A stretch of DNA of 11,589 bases from Ochromonadaceae sp. CCMP2298 (lineage: Eukaryota > Sar > Synurophyceae > Ochromonadales > Ochromonadaceae), in NCBI GenBank assembly GCA_026770595.1, contig MU634531.1, positions 1-11,589 on the forward strand. The letters are read 5' to 3'. Both the position numbers and the translations under genes were made by a program. Position 1 is the first letter of the stretch. Each line of letters begins with the position of its first letter. Positions 1-7,218 of this stretch are shown one piece after another. The notes beneath the pieces were generated by a model. The model was not told the origin of the DNA. It saw only the letters and a list, made by a program, of their open reading frames with translations, and did no database searches.

Positions 1-4
1 ACAC

Positions 5-37
<33 letters not shown>

Positions 38-46
38 AACACACAG
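1..46. repeat. CA dinucleotide microsatellite
   Basis: The window opens in a run of AC repeats interrupted twice by an extra A (around 23-25 and 37-39). It reaches the left edge, so its full length is unknown. It lies about 300 bases beyond the stop codon of the minus-strand SRPBCC gene and has no coding role. Confidence 0.95.
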
Positions 47-343
47 GTGGAAAACTGCCTTTCAGGTTGACGAAGAAAAAGTTCGTTAAGATTCTAAAAG
101 TGCATTGGGGTAATGAGACAGTCAGTATACATGAGTAATTTCAGACACATAGGCCTATGGGAATGTAGGTAGCATAATCCATGCAACGCTACTGCAGTGT
201 CGTACGACACGGTGACAGAGCACCAGTACTGGCACTATATTGTATCGCTCGTGCGCTGCGGTATATGGGGAAATTTGAAATTTGAGACGGCGAAGAAAGC
301 CGATAAGGAAACGGCTTGCGCTGCTCCTAATGGCGGGAGCGGC
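47..343. other. Non-coding 3' flank with perfect palindromes
   Basis: No convincing gene is seen here; the open frame that crosses it on the plus strand is antisense to the SRPBCC exons. Three perfect palindromes lie within 85 bases: a 12-mer at 148-159 (centre AGGCCT), a 14-mer at 197-210 (GTGTCGTACGACAC) and a 10-mer at 223-232 (CCAGTACTGG). They could be transcription-end structure for the minus-strand gene, a decayed repeat, or chance. Confidence 0.5.
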
Positions 344-1335
344 CTACTTTTCTACGCTTTCGCCCCTGCTCCTGCTGCCCAGCTGCTGAAAGTGCGGCTG
401 GATCCAGCTGGTGGCGCGGGGCAGCGCTCTACAGGCGGTGTAGTCCACGAGCAGAGTGGGCACGAGGCGAGAGGCCACGATGTTGGCACTCAGCCACACA
501 CGGGAGCAGCCTTCTGTTTCGCTCTGCTGCACCCACCAGTACCCCTCTGCCTTGTGCATGATCGCGTTGGGCTTGTCGGCGTCCAGTGCAAAGCGAATGA
601 CGCGCTGAAGGGGGGAAAGGGGGGGGGGGGCAGGAGGGATGGAGGGAGAGGAGGAGTACGGTCAGTTGGGGGGAGGTTTCTACATTCAGGGTGCGGTGAC
701 CACAGGCGCTATACGCCGCGCGCTGTTCGCTATCTAGTTAGGTGCTCACCTCCTGTGCGAAGACCTCCTGCTCCGCGTTTATCTTGAGGCGGAACTTGGA
801 TAGCAGGTACTGCGCCTTGCACACCGCGCCCGCCTCGTAGTAGACCGTGGTGCCGCGCACTGTGGGGATCATGTCCGTGTACTGCCTAAAGTCCGTCAGT
901 GCCGCGAAGACCAGGTCCGGATCCGCCAACACCTCAACGACCACCCAGCCCGTGCCAGCGCGCCCGCTGCGCTGCTGCATCTGCACGCGGCCTCCGCTCT
1001 GCAGGGTGCGCTTGTCCTCCGCCGTCAGCTCGGGAATGTCGATGCCCAGAGGAACCTCAGATGCCTAAAGTACGGAGAAACGAAAGTAAGTGGGTGTGGT
1101 TGCAGAGTGCCGAGTGCGCGGCGTAACTTACCTCTGTCTTAGCCCGGAAGGGCACCTGCTCGTATTTCATTTCCTCGAAAATCGTGGGCCGCACGACGGA
1201 GGCGTGCAGCGCAGTTAGCTTTCCCGCTATGTCTGCACTGCTGTGCTGCATTCGTGCAAGCGGGTTGGACACGAAGAGTCCTGCCAACTGCGGAAGCACG
1301 CACATCATGCATATAGCTACAAGCAGCGTCTTCAT
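344..1335 (-). CDS. SRPBCC / START-like lipid-binding protein, probably plastid-targeted
   Basis: Three exons on the minus strand, 1335-1132, 1064-750 and 604-344, join in phase 0 at both junctions to give 259 residues ending in TAG. Intron 1 (67 bases) starts GTAAGT and ends TTTAG; intron 2 (145 bases) starts GTGAGC and ends TTCAG after a long pyrimidine tract. Residues 1-19 form a hydrophobic signal peptide (MKTLLVAICMMCVLPQLAG), followed by LFVSNPLARM, a Ser/Arg-containing stretch like the bipartite presequences of complex plastids. Residues about 106-235 resemble the polyketide cyclase/coenzyme Q-binding SRPBCC fold: a GWVVVEVLADPDLVFAALTD start, Y-T-D-M-I-P, and a later YWWVQQ-SETEG strand pair. 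Family members hold a hydrophobic ligand in a helix-grip pocket; plants and algae have plastid versions of unknown substrate. The ATG at 1335 is supported by the signal peptide. The gene is divergent from the DnaJ gene, 842 bases apart. A purely secreted or ER protein is the main alternative. Confidence 0.8.
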
Positions 1336-1670
1336 CTTTGCTCTTAGGTTGCTGTCAATTGGTTTACTGCGCGGCCAGCATGTGGGGGCAGAACGAGACT
1401 GATCAACGGGGAAAGGATCTAAGACCTGCTTGTGTTCTGTAAGATAATGTTGTTATGCTCAACCCCTGCGTCATAAAGATCGTTCGGTGCTTCGCAGCAA
1501 GGACCAAAATCGGAGGATGAGAAGCGAGCCGGCGGGCGAATGACGCGCCCCTTCCCCAAAAAGGTCCCACTTTATGAAACTGCTTCAACTTTTGGCGATT
1601 TTTGATTTTTTCCAATTAATTGGCGTTTCTGCACAATATCTTGCGCTGAACTCTGCTCAAATAATGAAAT

Positions 1671-1718
1671 GTGGGTGGGTGGGAATGATAAGGAGGGAGG
1701 GGGGGGTTGGGGGAGGGT
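1671..1718 (+). repeat. G-run cluster, potential G-quadruplex
   Basis: At least five runs of three or more G occur in 48 bases, including GGGTGGGTGGG and an unbroken run of about eight G. This fits the G3-N1-7 pattern of intramolecular quadruplexes on the plus strand. It lies about 340 bases upstream of the SRPBCC start codon and about 460 upstream of the DnaJ start. Whether it forms in vivo or affects either promoter cannot be told from sequence. Confidence 0.5.
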
Positions 1719-1871
1719 TCCTACCAATATGCGTATGACTAGGGTTTCCACGCGTGGCCAAACTCGGGCTGGCAGGCCGATTCGTGATGAGGGTCCGTTT
1801 TATGGGTTACCCACCAACGGTTGGCCCGCGGTTTTGGAAGGGTTAAAAAAGGGGTCAAACAAGATGAGAAC

Positions 1872-1943
1872 CTGGGAATAATGAAGGGGGGAATAGGGGA
1901 ATTCTTGGGAAAGGGGGAATATTCAGAGGGAATCGGGGAATAG
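1872..1943 (+). repeat. Degenerate GGGGAATA purine-rich repeat
   Basis: Irregular repeats of a GGGAAT or GGGGAATA unit occur about five times, for example GGGGGGAATAGGGGAATT, AAGGGGGAATATT, GAGGGAATC and GGGGAATAG. Spacing is uneven, so this is a decayed simple-sequence expansion rather than a clean tandem array. It is non-coding. Confidence 0.55.
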
Positions 1944-2177
1944 CCAGCCAGCCGTTACTTTTTTTGCAAAGCGTTACTTTTCAAGGAAGCGAGGGGAGGT
2001 CCATGTGGCCGAAGATGGGATCGACTGCCTGGACTCAAGCAAGGGGCAAGCTGATCAAATCTGTTGCTGTGAAAGCTTCATTTCGGGAAGTGCAGCACCA
2101 CTCAGGAGGAGAGCTTCTCAGGAGCACGCAAAACCGAATACAGGAGCTGCTCGCGGGCACTATTCACGTGACGCATC

Positions 2178-3410
2178 ATGTCGGAGATCAATTACTATGA
2201 TGTCCTCCAGCTCACCAAGAACTGTACCGATCCTGAGATCAAAAAGGCTTATCGCAAGCTTGCTATGAAATGGCATCCAGATAAGAATCCCGATAACGCG
2301 GAGGAGGCAGCCAAGAAGTTCCAGGAGATCGGCGAGGCGTACGACGTGTTGAGCGACATGGAGAAGCGGGCCATCTACGACCAGTTCGGCTACGAGGGTC
2401 TCCGGGACGGCGTACCCGATGCAAACGGAGGTGCAAATGGAGTGTTTATCATGCCCTGCTGTGCCATCGTTAACCCTGCGACTAACCCCCACTCTCTGCG
2501 CTCCTCCCTGCTCCCCCCTCTGCAGAGAACATGGGCGCGTACTCCTACAAGCAAAACGCGAACGAGATTTTCGAGAACTTCTTCGGCACCAAGAACCCCT
2601 TCTCCACCTTCGGCTTCGAGGCCATGCCCTTCGCGTCCAAGCTGAACAAGCCTGGCCCGCAGAAGGGCAAGCCAGTGGTCTTCAACCTGGAGTGCACACT
2701 CAAAGGTGAGGGGGAGAGCCACGCACTGCACATATCACGCACTGTATACCACGCACTGCAGTAGGCGACACTAGATCGGACGCGGCCTGCTTAGTCAGAG
2801 GGCCCCCAACCTCCCCTATGTCACCCGCTACCCATCTTACCTTTGCCTCCCTTCCCTCTCTCTCTGCCCTCCCCCAGAGCTGTACAACGGCTGCACAAAG
2901 AAGTTCGAGATCTCACGCAAGCGGTTCAACTCCGACGGAGAGCTGGTGGACTTGGTCAAGAGCCTGGTGATCAACGTGAAGCCCGGGTGGAAGAAGGGCA
3001 CCAAGGTCTCCTTCGTCAACGAAGGAGACGAGGGGCCCAACGTGGTCCCCGCAGACCTGGAGTTCGTCATCCAAGAGAAGGAGCAGTCGGATCCGGGCTA
3101 CGTGCGCGACTCCACCAACGCCAACAACCTCATTTTCACCTACCGACTCTCGCTCTCGGACGCACTCACGGACCACAACGCGCTCTCCATCCCCACGCTA
3201 GACCAGCGCATCATCTCCTTGGCCTGCCCGGAGGTGGTGTCCCCCTTCTATGAGAAGACCATCCTGGGCGAGGGCATGCCCATCTCGAAGCGGCCCGGCG
3301 CCAAGGGAGACCTCATCGTGCGCTTTCACATCCTCTTCCCCAAGTACCTGAATGGAGAAAAGAGGAACAAAATCAAGGAGCTGCTGGCCAACGAGGAACT
3401 GCAGAACTAA
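2178..3410 (+). CDS. DNAJB13: DnaJ class B co-chaperone, DNAJB13 / radial spoke RSP16-like
   Basis: Exons 2178-2430, 2526-2705 and 2878-3410 join in phase (both junctions after the first base of a Glu codon) to give 321 residues. Introns are 95 and 172 bases: GTGCAA...TGCAG and GTGAGG...CCCAG. Residues 5-72 are a J domain with intact HPD at 33-35, so it should stimulate Hsp70 ATPase. The usual long Gly/Phe region is almost absent; instead there is [11 protein letters not shown], then [16 protein letters not shown] (98-113), a signature of DNAJB13. The C-terminal substrate-binding and dimerisation domains run from about 135 to 315, with [11 protein letters not shown] (143-153), a [10 protein letters not shown] strand and the GEGMP loop. 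No zinc-finger CxxCxGxG repeats are present, which excludes class A. In animals and Chlamydomonas this family sits in the axonemal radial spoke; the length matches (human DNAJB13 is 316 residues). A cytosolic DNAJB1/4 homologue is the alternative, less likely given the missing Gly/Phe region. The intact HPD differs from HPL in the human protein. Confidence 0.85.
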
Positions 3411-3512
3411 ATAGTATAGGGTTTAAGGTTATGTAATAATAGTCCTTGTACAAAAACCAGGCCCCCTTTCATTATTCCTCTAATACGCTGGGACGCCGAA
3501 AGTGCTCGTTAC

Positions 3513-3796
3513 CTACACGTGCGCTGCGTGGTACACCACCGCCTCCAGGGTAGACACGCTCTCCAGCATCGCCACTTGGTCAGCGCGGGGCAGAAAGCTG
3601 CTTGGTAGGTCACAAAGAAGGAATTGAAGTTTTGGGCAAAAGTGAAACAAGACATTTTGGTGACGCAACTCGGCACTGGGGACGGTCCCCCTAAATCCCT
3701 CGCTGGGATGAACAGATTCACACACTCTCTCACCTCTTCTTCCCAAGCAGTGCTATCACCGAGGTGGGATCTACTGCTGCCGAGCAACAACCATTC
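3513..3796 (-). CDS. Small spliced minus-strand gene or gene remnant, 5' end unresolved
   Basis: Two minus-strand segments look like exons: 3796-3734 and 3597-3513. The first ends AAGAAGAG before a good donor (GTGAGA); the second follows a pyrimidine-containing acceptor (ACCAAGCAG). Joining them keeps one frame across a phase-2 junction and yields DPTSVIALLGKKS, then FLPRADQVAMLESV, ending VVYHAAHV and TAG at 3515-3513. Of the 27 sense codons in the last exon about 22 end in G or C, like real exons in this window. The gene is tail to tail with the DnaJ gene, 102 bases apart. Upstream of 3796 the same frame meets TAA at about 3809; beyond it the frame stays open to about 3980 with an Arg/Ser/Ala-rich, presequence-like composition, but no ATG and no phase-compatible donor were found. 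It may be an unannotated gene whose first exon overlaps the LETM1 5' region, or a decayed copy. I do not recognise the protein. Confidence 0.4.
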
Positions 3797-3984
3797 CTGC
3801 ATAAGAGTTACGCAGTGCCGAGGCTGTGCACCACCCCCCTGTCCCTAATCAGTGCATCGAAGCCAACAGCCGGTCTCCATCGGCCCCTCGCTGAAGCACT
3901 TCTTAGGATTGCCAGGACTGCTGTGCCGAGAGTCTGCAGGGTTCTAGGTGCTGTTGAACTGAGACGACCTTGTTGCACCTAGAT

Positions 3985-6551
3985 ATGCTCAGGCTTGTTC
4001 CTACGAATCAGTTGCGGCTCCGGGCTCGCTATCTGCGGCACACCCTGCCCAGCTACCAGCCCAACGCCCTTTCGCAGCAGCAGTACGCGTTCTCATCCCT
4101 CAAGCCGCCGCAGCCGCCAAATTTTGATAATGAAGGGGTGCTGCAGAAAATTAAGAAGTCTGTGAAGGGCCTCACAGCGGCCTCGGTCTCGAAGGCCGTG
4201 AAATCTGGCCTGGACGCCACTCTGGACGTGGTCGTGAACCCGCGCCAGACGTGGAAGCTGATCAAGGAGGTCGTGTACCACTACTGGGTGGGCTTCAAGC
4301 TGCTCTGGCTGGAGGTGAAGATAGCCAAGGACATCCTCAGCCGCGTGCTGGGCGGGCACTCGATGAGCAGGCGCGAGCGCATGCAGCTGATCCGCACCAC
4401 CACAGACATCTTCCGCCTCGTACCCTTCTCCATCTTCATCATCGTGCCCTTCATGGAGCTGCTGCTGCCCGTGGCGCTCAAGCTGTTCCCCAACATGCTT
4501 CCGTCTACCTTCCAGGATACGCTGAAGGAGGAGGAGACGTTGAAGAAGGAACTGCAGATGCGCCTGGCCGTGGCCAAGTTCATGCAGGAGACGCTGCACG
4601 AGATGGCGGAGAAGAAGACCTCCTCCAGCGAGGACGCGGGGGACGTCGCCTCCAGAGCCAAGGAGGTGGTGGAGTTCGTGGAGAAGGCGCGGCTGGGGCA
4701 GCCCATCCCCAACGAGGTGGTGGTGCGCATCGCAAGGCTCTTCAAGGACGAGCTGACGCTGAACAACGTGATGCGGCCGCAGCTTGTCTCCATGTGTCAG
4801 TACATGGGCCTGCAGCCCTATGGCGCCGACTCCTTCCTGCGCTTCCAGCTGCGCAACAAGCTGCGCGTGCTGCAGGAGGACGACAAGCGCATTCTGTGGG
4901 AGGGTATCGACAGCCTCAACACCGTGGAGCTCAGAGATGCATGCCGTGAGCGAGGCATGCGCAGTCTGGGAGTGACGCACTTCAAGTTGAAGAAGCAGCT
5001 CAGCGAGTGGCTGGAGCTCAGCACGCAGAAGCACATCCCCATCTCGCTGCTCATCATGTCTCGAGGCTTCATGCTCAGCTCGGGCACTGCGGCCACGAAC
5101 GACCCCGAGCAGGTGCTGAAGAGCTCCATGAGCTTCATGGACAGCGACATCATCAACGAGGTGGTGCTCAACGCAGCCTCCAGGGGGGAGGCGGACACCA
5201 CGGACATGCGCAAGCGCAGGCTGGAGTCCATCGAGTTCCAGAAAGAGATGATCGACGAGGAGCGGCTAGAGCAGAAGGAGGCCATAGCGAGGAAGGCCGC
5301 AGAGGAGCCCACACCCGCCACGCTGCTGGCGGAGGGCGGGAAGAAGCAGGCGGACAAGCTGCTGGCAGAGGGCGCGCAGCCCGCCATCACTGCGCCCGCA
5401 GGTAATGGGGCAGGCGCGGTCCCTGCGGAGGAGGTGGTGGGGGATCGGGTGCAGCTGGCAGCAGCCAAGGACGGTACCGTCGTCACTCCCACCCCCGCTG
5501 CGCCAGCTGTCACCGCCGCAGCAGCCGGCCCTGCGCCGGGGACAGCGGAGCCTTCTCCTGCACCCGCACCTGTGCCTGCTGCTGCTGCTGCTGCGCCAGC
5601 ACCGGCGAAGCAGGAGGGCAAACAGGAGATGACAGTGGACGAGCTGCTGGCGCTTAGCGATCTCGCCCGGGGCAGCTCGGTACGTCTGCTCGTCTCTCTG
5701 CCACCACGCCCTTCAGTGCTTCATACCTTCATACCTTTCTCCTGATCTTAACCCTTCCTCCCCCTTCCTCCTTCCTGTCCTGTAGCTGAAGCGCGAGATA
5801 TCAGAGCTGGCGGTGCTGGAGGCGTACCTGGAGTCACTGCCCCAGAGCCAGGCCGTCTTCCACGCAGAGGCAGCCGCAGACAAGGCAGACGCGCCCGCCA
5901 AGGTAGAGGACAAGACTAGTGCGGCGGTGCAGGGCTCTGCTCCCGAGGTAGTGGAGGCGGAGCATGAGGCCAAGCCCCTCGCAGCGGAGAAGGAGGACCG
6001 CAGCGTGACGCGCATGAAGTCCGCCATCGGGTCCATGGTCAGCACGCTGAAGATGCGCATCGACACCACCGAGAAGGCGCTGGGCGACAAGCTGAAGCTG
6101 CTGGACAAGGACGGGGACGGCGAGATCACCGCGGAGGAGATCAAGGAGGTGGTCATCAAGGTCATGAAGAACGGAGCCAACACGCAGGACAACGCGGAGA
6201 AAATCTTCAACCTGCTGGACAGCAACAAGGACGGGAAAGGTACGAACCGAACTTAATTTCACTTCACTTAACTGCTAAACCGCACACCCTACCCTGCACA
6301 TGTTTCTCTGACCGTCCCTCCCACGCCAATACCCATCCGCCTCACCTGCTGCAGTGTCGGTGGTGGAGCTGCTGAATTACATCCAGAAGAAGAGAGAAAG
6401 GATGGAGATCGAGGCGCTGGAGGTGAAGCTCGAGCAGGATAGCGCGAAGGACACGGACAGCTCGGCAGCGGGGGACAATGCCAAGGCGGCCAAGGTGGCA
6501 GCTAGCGCCGCTCCCAGCAGCAGCAGCAGTAATGCCAATATCAACCCTTAA
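3985..6551 (+). CDS. LETM1: LETM1 mitochondrial inner-membrane cation/proton exchanger with EF-hands
   Basis: Exons 3985-5679, 5786-6239 and 6355-6551 give 781 residues (human LETM1 is 739). Introns are 106 bases (GTACGT...TGTAG, phase 0) and 115 bases (GTACGA...TGCAG, phase 1). The ATG at 3985 is the first after an in-frame TGA at 3955. Residues 1-45 are Arg/Leu/Gln-rich without acidic residues, a mitochondrial presequence. The conserved LETM1 domain includes YHYWVGFKLLWLEVKIAKD (about 96-114), one membrane segment at about 141-170, RPQLVSMCQYMGLQPYG (about 264-280), DSLNTVELRDACRERGMR and the IPISLLIMSRGF block. Coiled coils are predicted by eye at about 177-210 and 411-440. An Ala/Pro-rich linker (434-545) contains a GCT-repeat polyalanine. 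Two EF-hand loops lie at 672-683 (DKDGDGEITAEE) and 710-721 (DSNKDGKVSVVE), both with acidic residues at positions 1, 5 and 12. The family mediates K+/H+ or Ca2+/H+ exchange and controls matrix volume. The tail ends in a Ser/Asn-rich low-complexity stretch. Confidence 0.95.
5575..5596 (+). repeat. CTG/GCT trinucleotide repeat inside LETM1
   Basis: About seven consecutive GCT units encode polyalanine in the Ala/Pro-rich linker of LETM1. The linker separates the membrane domain from the EF-hand tail, so length changes here are likely tolerated. Confidence 0.8.
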
Positions 6552-7218
6552 CAGCGCAGGGGGGGCTAAATTTAGAATCGCACCCTTTCCGTGCATTTTG
6601 CGCCGTGTATAGTTCAACTCTTTTCTGGACAGACTTTTCTTCAGGGGTGTGTCCCAAGTTCCGAAAAGCTGGCGGGCAAAGCCTCTCAAGATGATACTGT
6701 TTCTCTGTCCTACATGTCCTCAGTTCTGCACGTTCTCTACTCTTCGCGCGTCTTAATAGGTAATTGCTGCCTCCGCACTGATTCTTCTTGCTGTGTTCCC
6801 ATACGATCGGTGGCTGGGTAGGGACCTGACAGTCAGGGGGCCCTATTCCCAACTTCTGCCACGGGATCTGGACGCAGGGGGTGATTGGTGTGGGGCACTA
6901 AGGGGCGACTCTATCCCAATACGCCCGATTTTGTTCAACGAGTTACCTCGTCAAGCACTATTCTTTTGTACATATGTCACTTAAACTTTAGTTTGTGCAG
7001 CTATTCCCTAGGGACACAGGTCCCAGCTGGAGAGGGGGACCTGTAACCCTCCCAAGACACCGAAGCAACCCAGGAACGGACACTCATTGAAGCTGTCTCG
7101 CCTTCTTCCCTCATTGAAGACTTACCAATCCAACTGCAGGAACATTTCGGGTCCACTCTCATTGAGCTTATCGGTGCCGGCCCTCTCCCACTTCCCCACT
7201 TCACTGATTCGTCCTCAC
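6552..7218. other. Intergenic: LETM1 3' flank and F-box gene promoter
   Basis: No gene is supported in these 667 bases. Open frames on both strands are short and lack the G/C-ending codon bias of the neighbours. The stretch includes an inverted repeat CCTGAC-A-GTCAGG near 6824-6836 and a palindrome plus hairpin at 7005-7044 described separately. Because both flanking genes are on the plus strand, it must hold the LETM1 polyadenylation site and the F-box promoter. No canonical AATAAA is evident. Confidence 0.5.
7005..7044. repeat. Palindrome followed by a 9-bp hairpin
   Basis: TCCCTAGGGA (7005-7014) is a perfect 10-base palindrome. Directly after it, ACAGGTCCC (7016-7024) and GGGACCTGT (7036-7044) form a perfect 9-bp inverted repeat around an 11-base loop. 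It lies about 175 bases upstream of the F-box start codon. It could be a regulatory dyad, an RNA hairpin in the 5' leader, or the footprint of an old insertion. Confidence 0.6.

Larger units (their letters stand above)
1336..2177. other. Divergent intergenic spacer with G-rich low-complexity DNA
   Basis: This spacer should hold both promoters of the divergent SRPBCC and DnaJ genes. No gene was found: the open frames are short and of skewed composition. Visible items are a 12-base perfect palindrome CCAATTAATTGG at 1612-1623, two adjacent odd palindromes at 1803-1813 (TGGGT-T-ACCCA) and 1814-1824 (CCAAC-G-GTTGG), and G-rich tracts described separately. A G-box/E-box core CACGTG lies at 2165-2170, only seven bases before the DnaJ ATG, so probably in the 5' UTR. 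No TATA box stands out. Confidence 0.5.

Noticed and set aside
197-787. A 196-codon plus-strand open frame.
   Set aside because: It begins with GTG, not ATG, and runs antisense to exons 3 and 2 of the SRPBCC gene and through its G-rich intron. The protein is low-complexity Gly/Arg-rich.
1669-1881. A possible short gene in the G-rich spacer.
   Set aside because: It is short and Gly/Arg-rich because of the G-runs, begins at a non-conserved ATG, has no splice partner and lacks the codon bias of the other genes.
2178-2645. Reading the DnaJ first exon straight through into a 155-codon protein.
   Set aside because: The 95-base intron 2431-2525 has good splice sites. Removing it restores the conserved ENFFG-type segment in frame, whereas read-through gives an unrelated Ser/Pro-rich end.
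3836-3981. A presequence-like minus-strand frame (Arg/Ser/Ala-rich) as first exon of the small gene at 3513-3796.
   Set aside because: It has no ATG, is separated by TAA at about 3809, and its possible donors are phase 0 while the downstream exon needs two leftover bases. It is mentioned in the gene entry but not annotated as an exon.
4093-5621. Long open frames on the minus strand (about 313, 170 and 267 codons) and a 232-codon plus-strand frame within LETM1 exon 1.
   Set aside because: They are out-of-frame or antisense shadows of a GC-rich exon with strong third-position bias. Their products are compositionally skewed (His/Leu/Gln or Ser/Ala runs) and have no recognisable domain.
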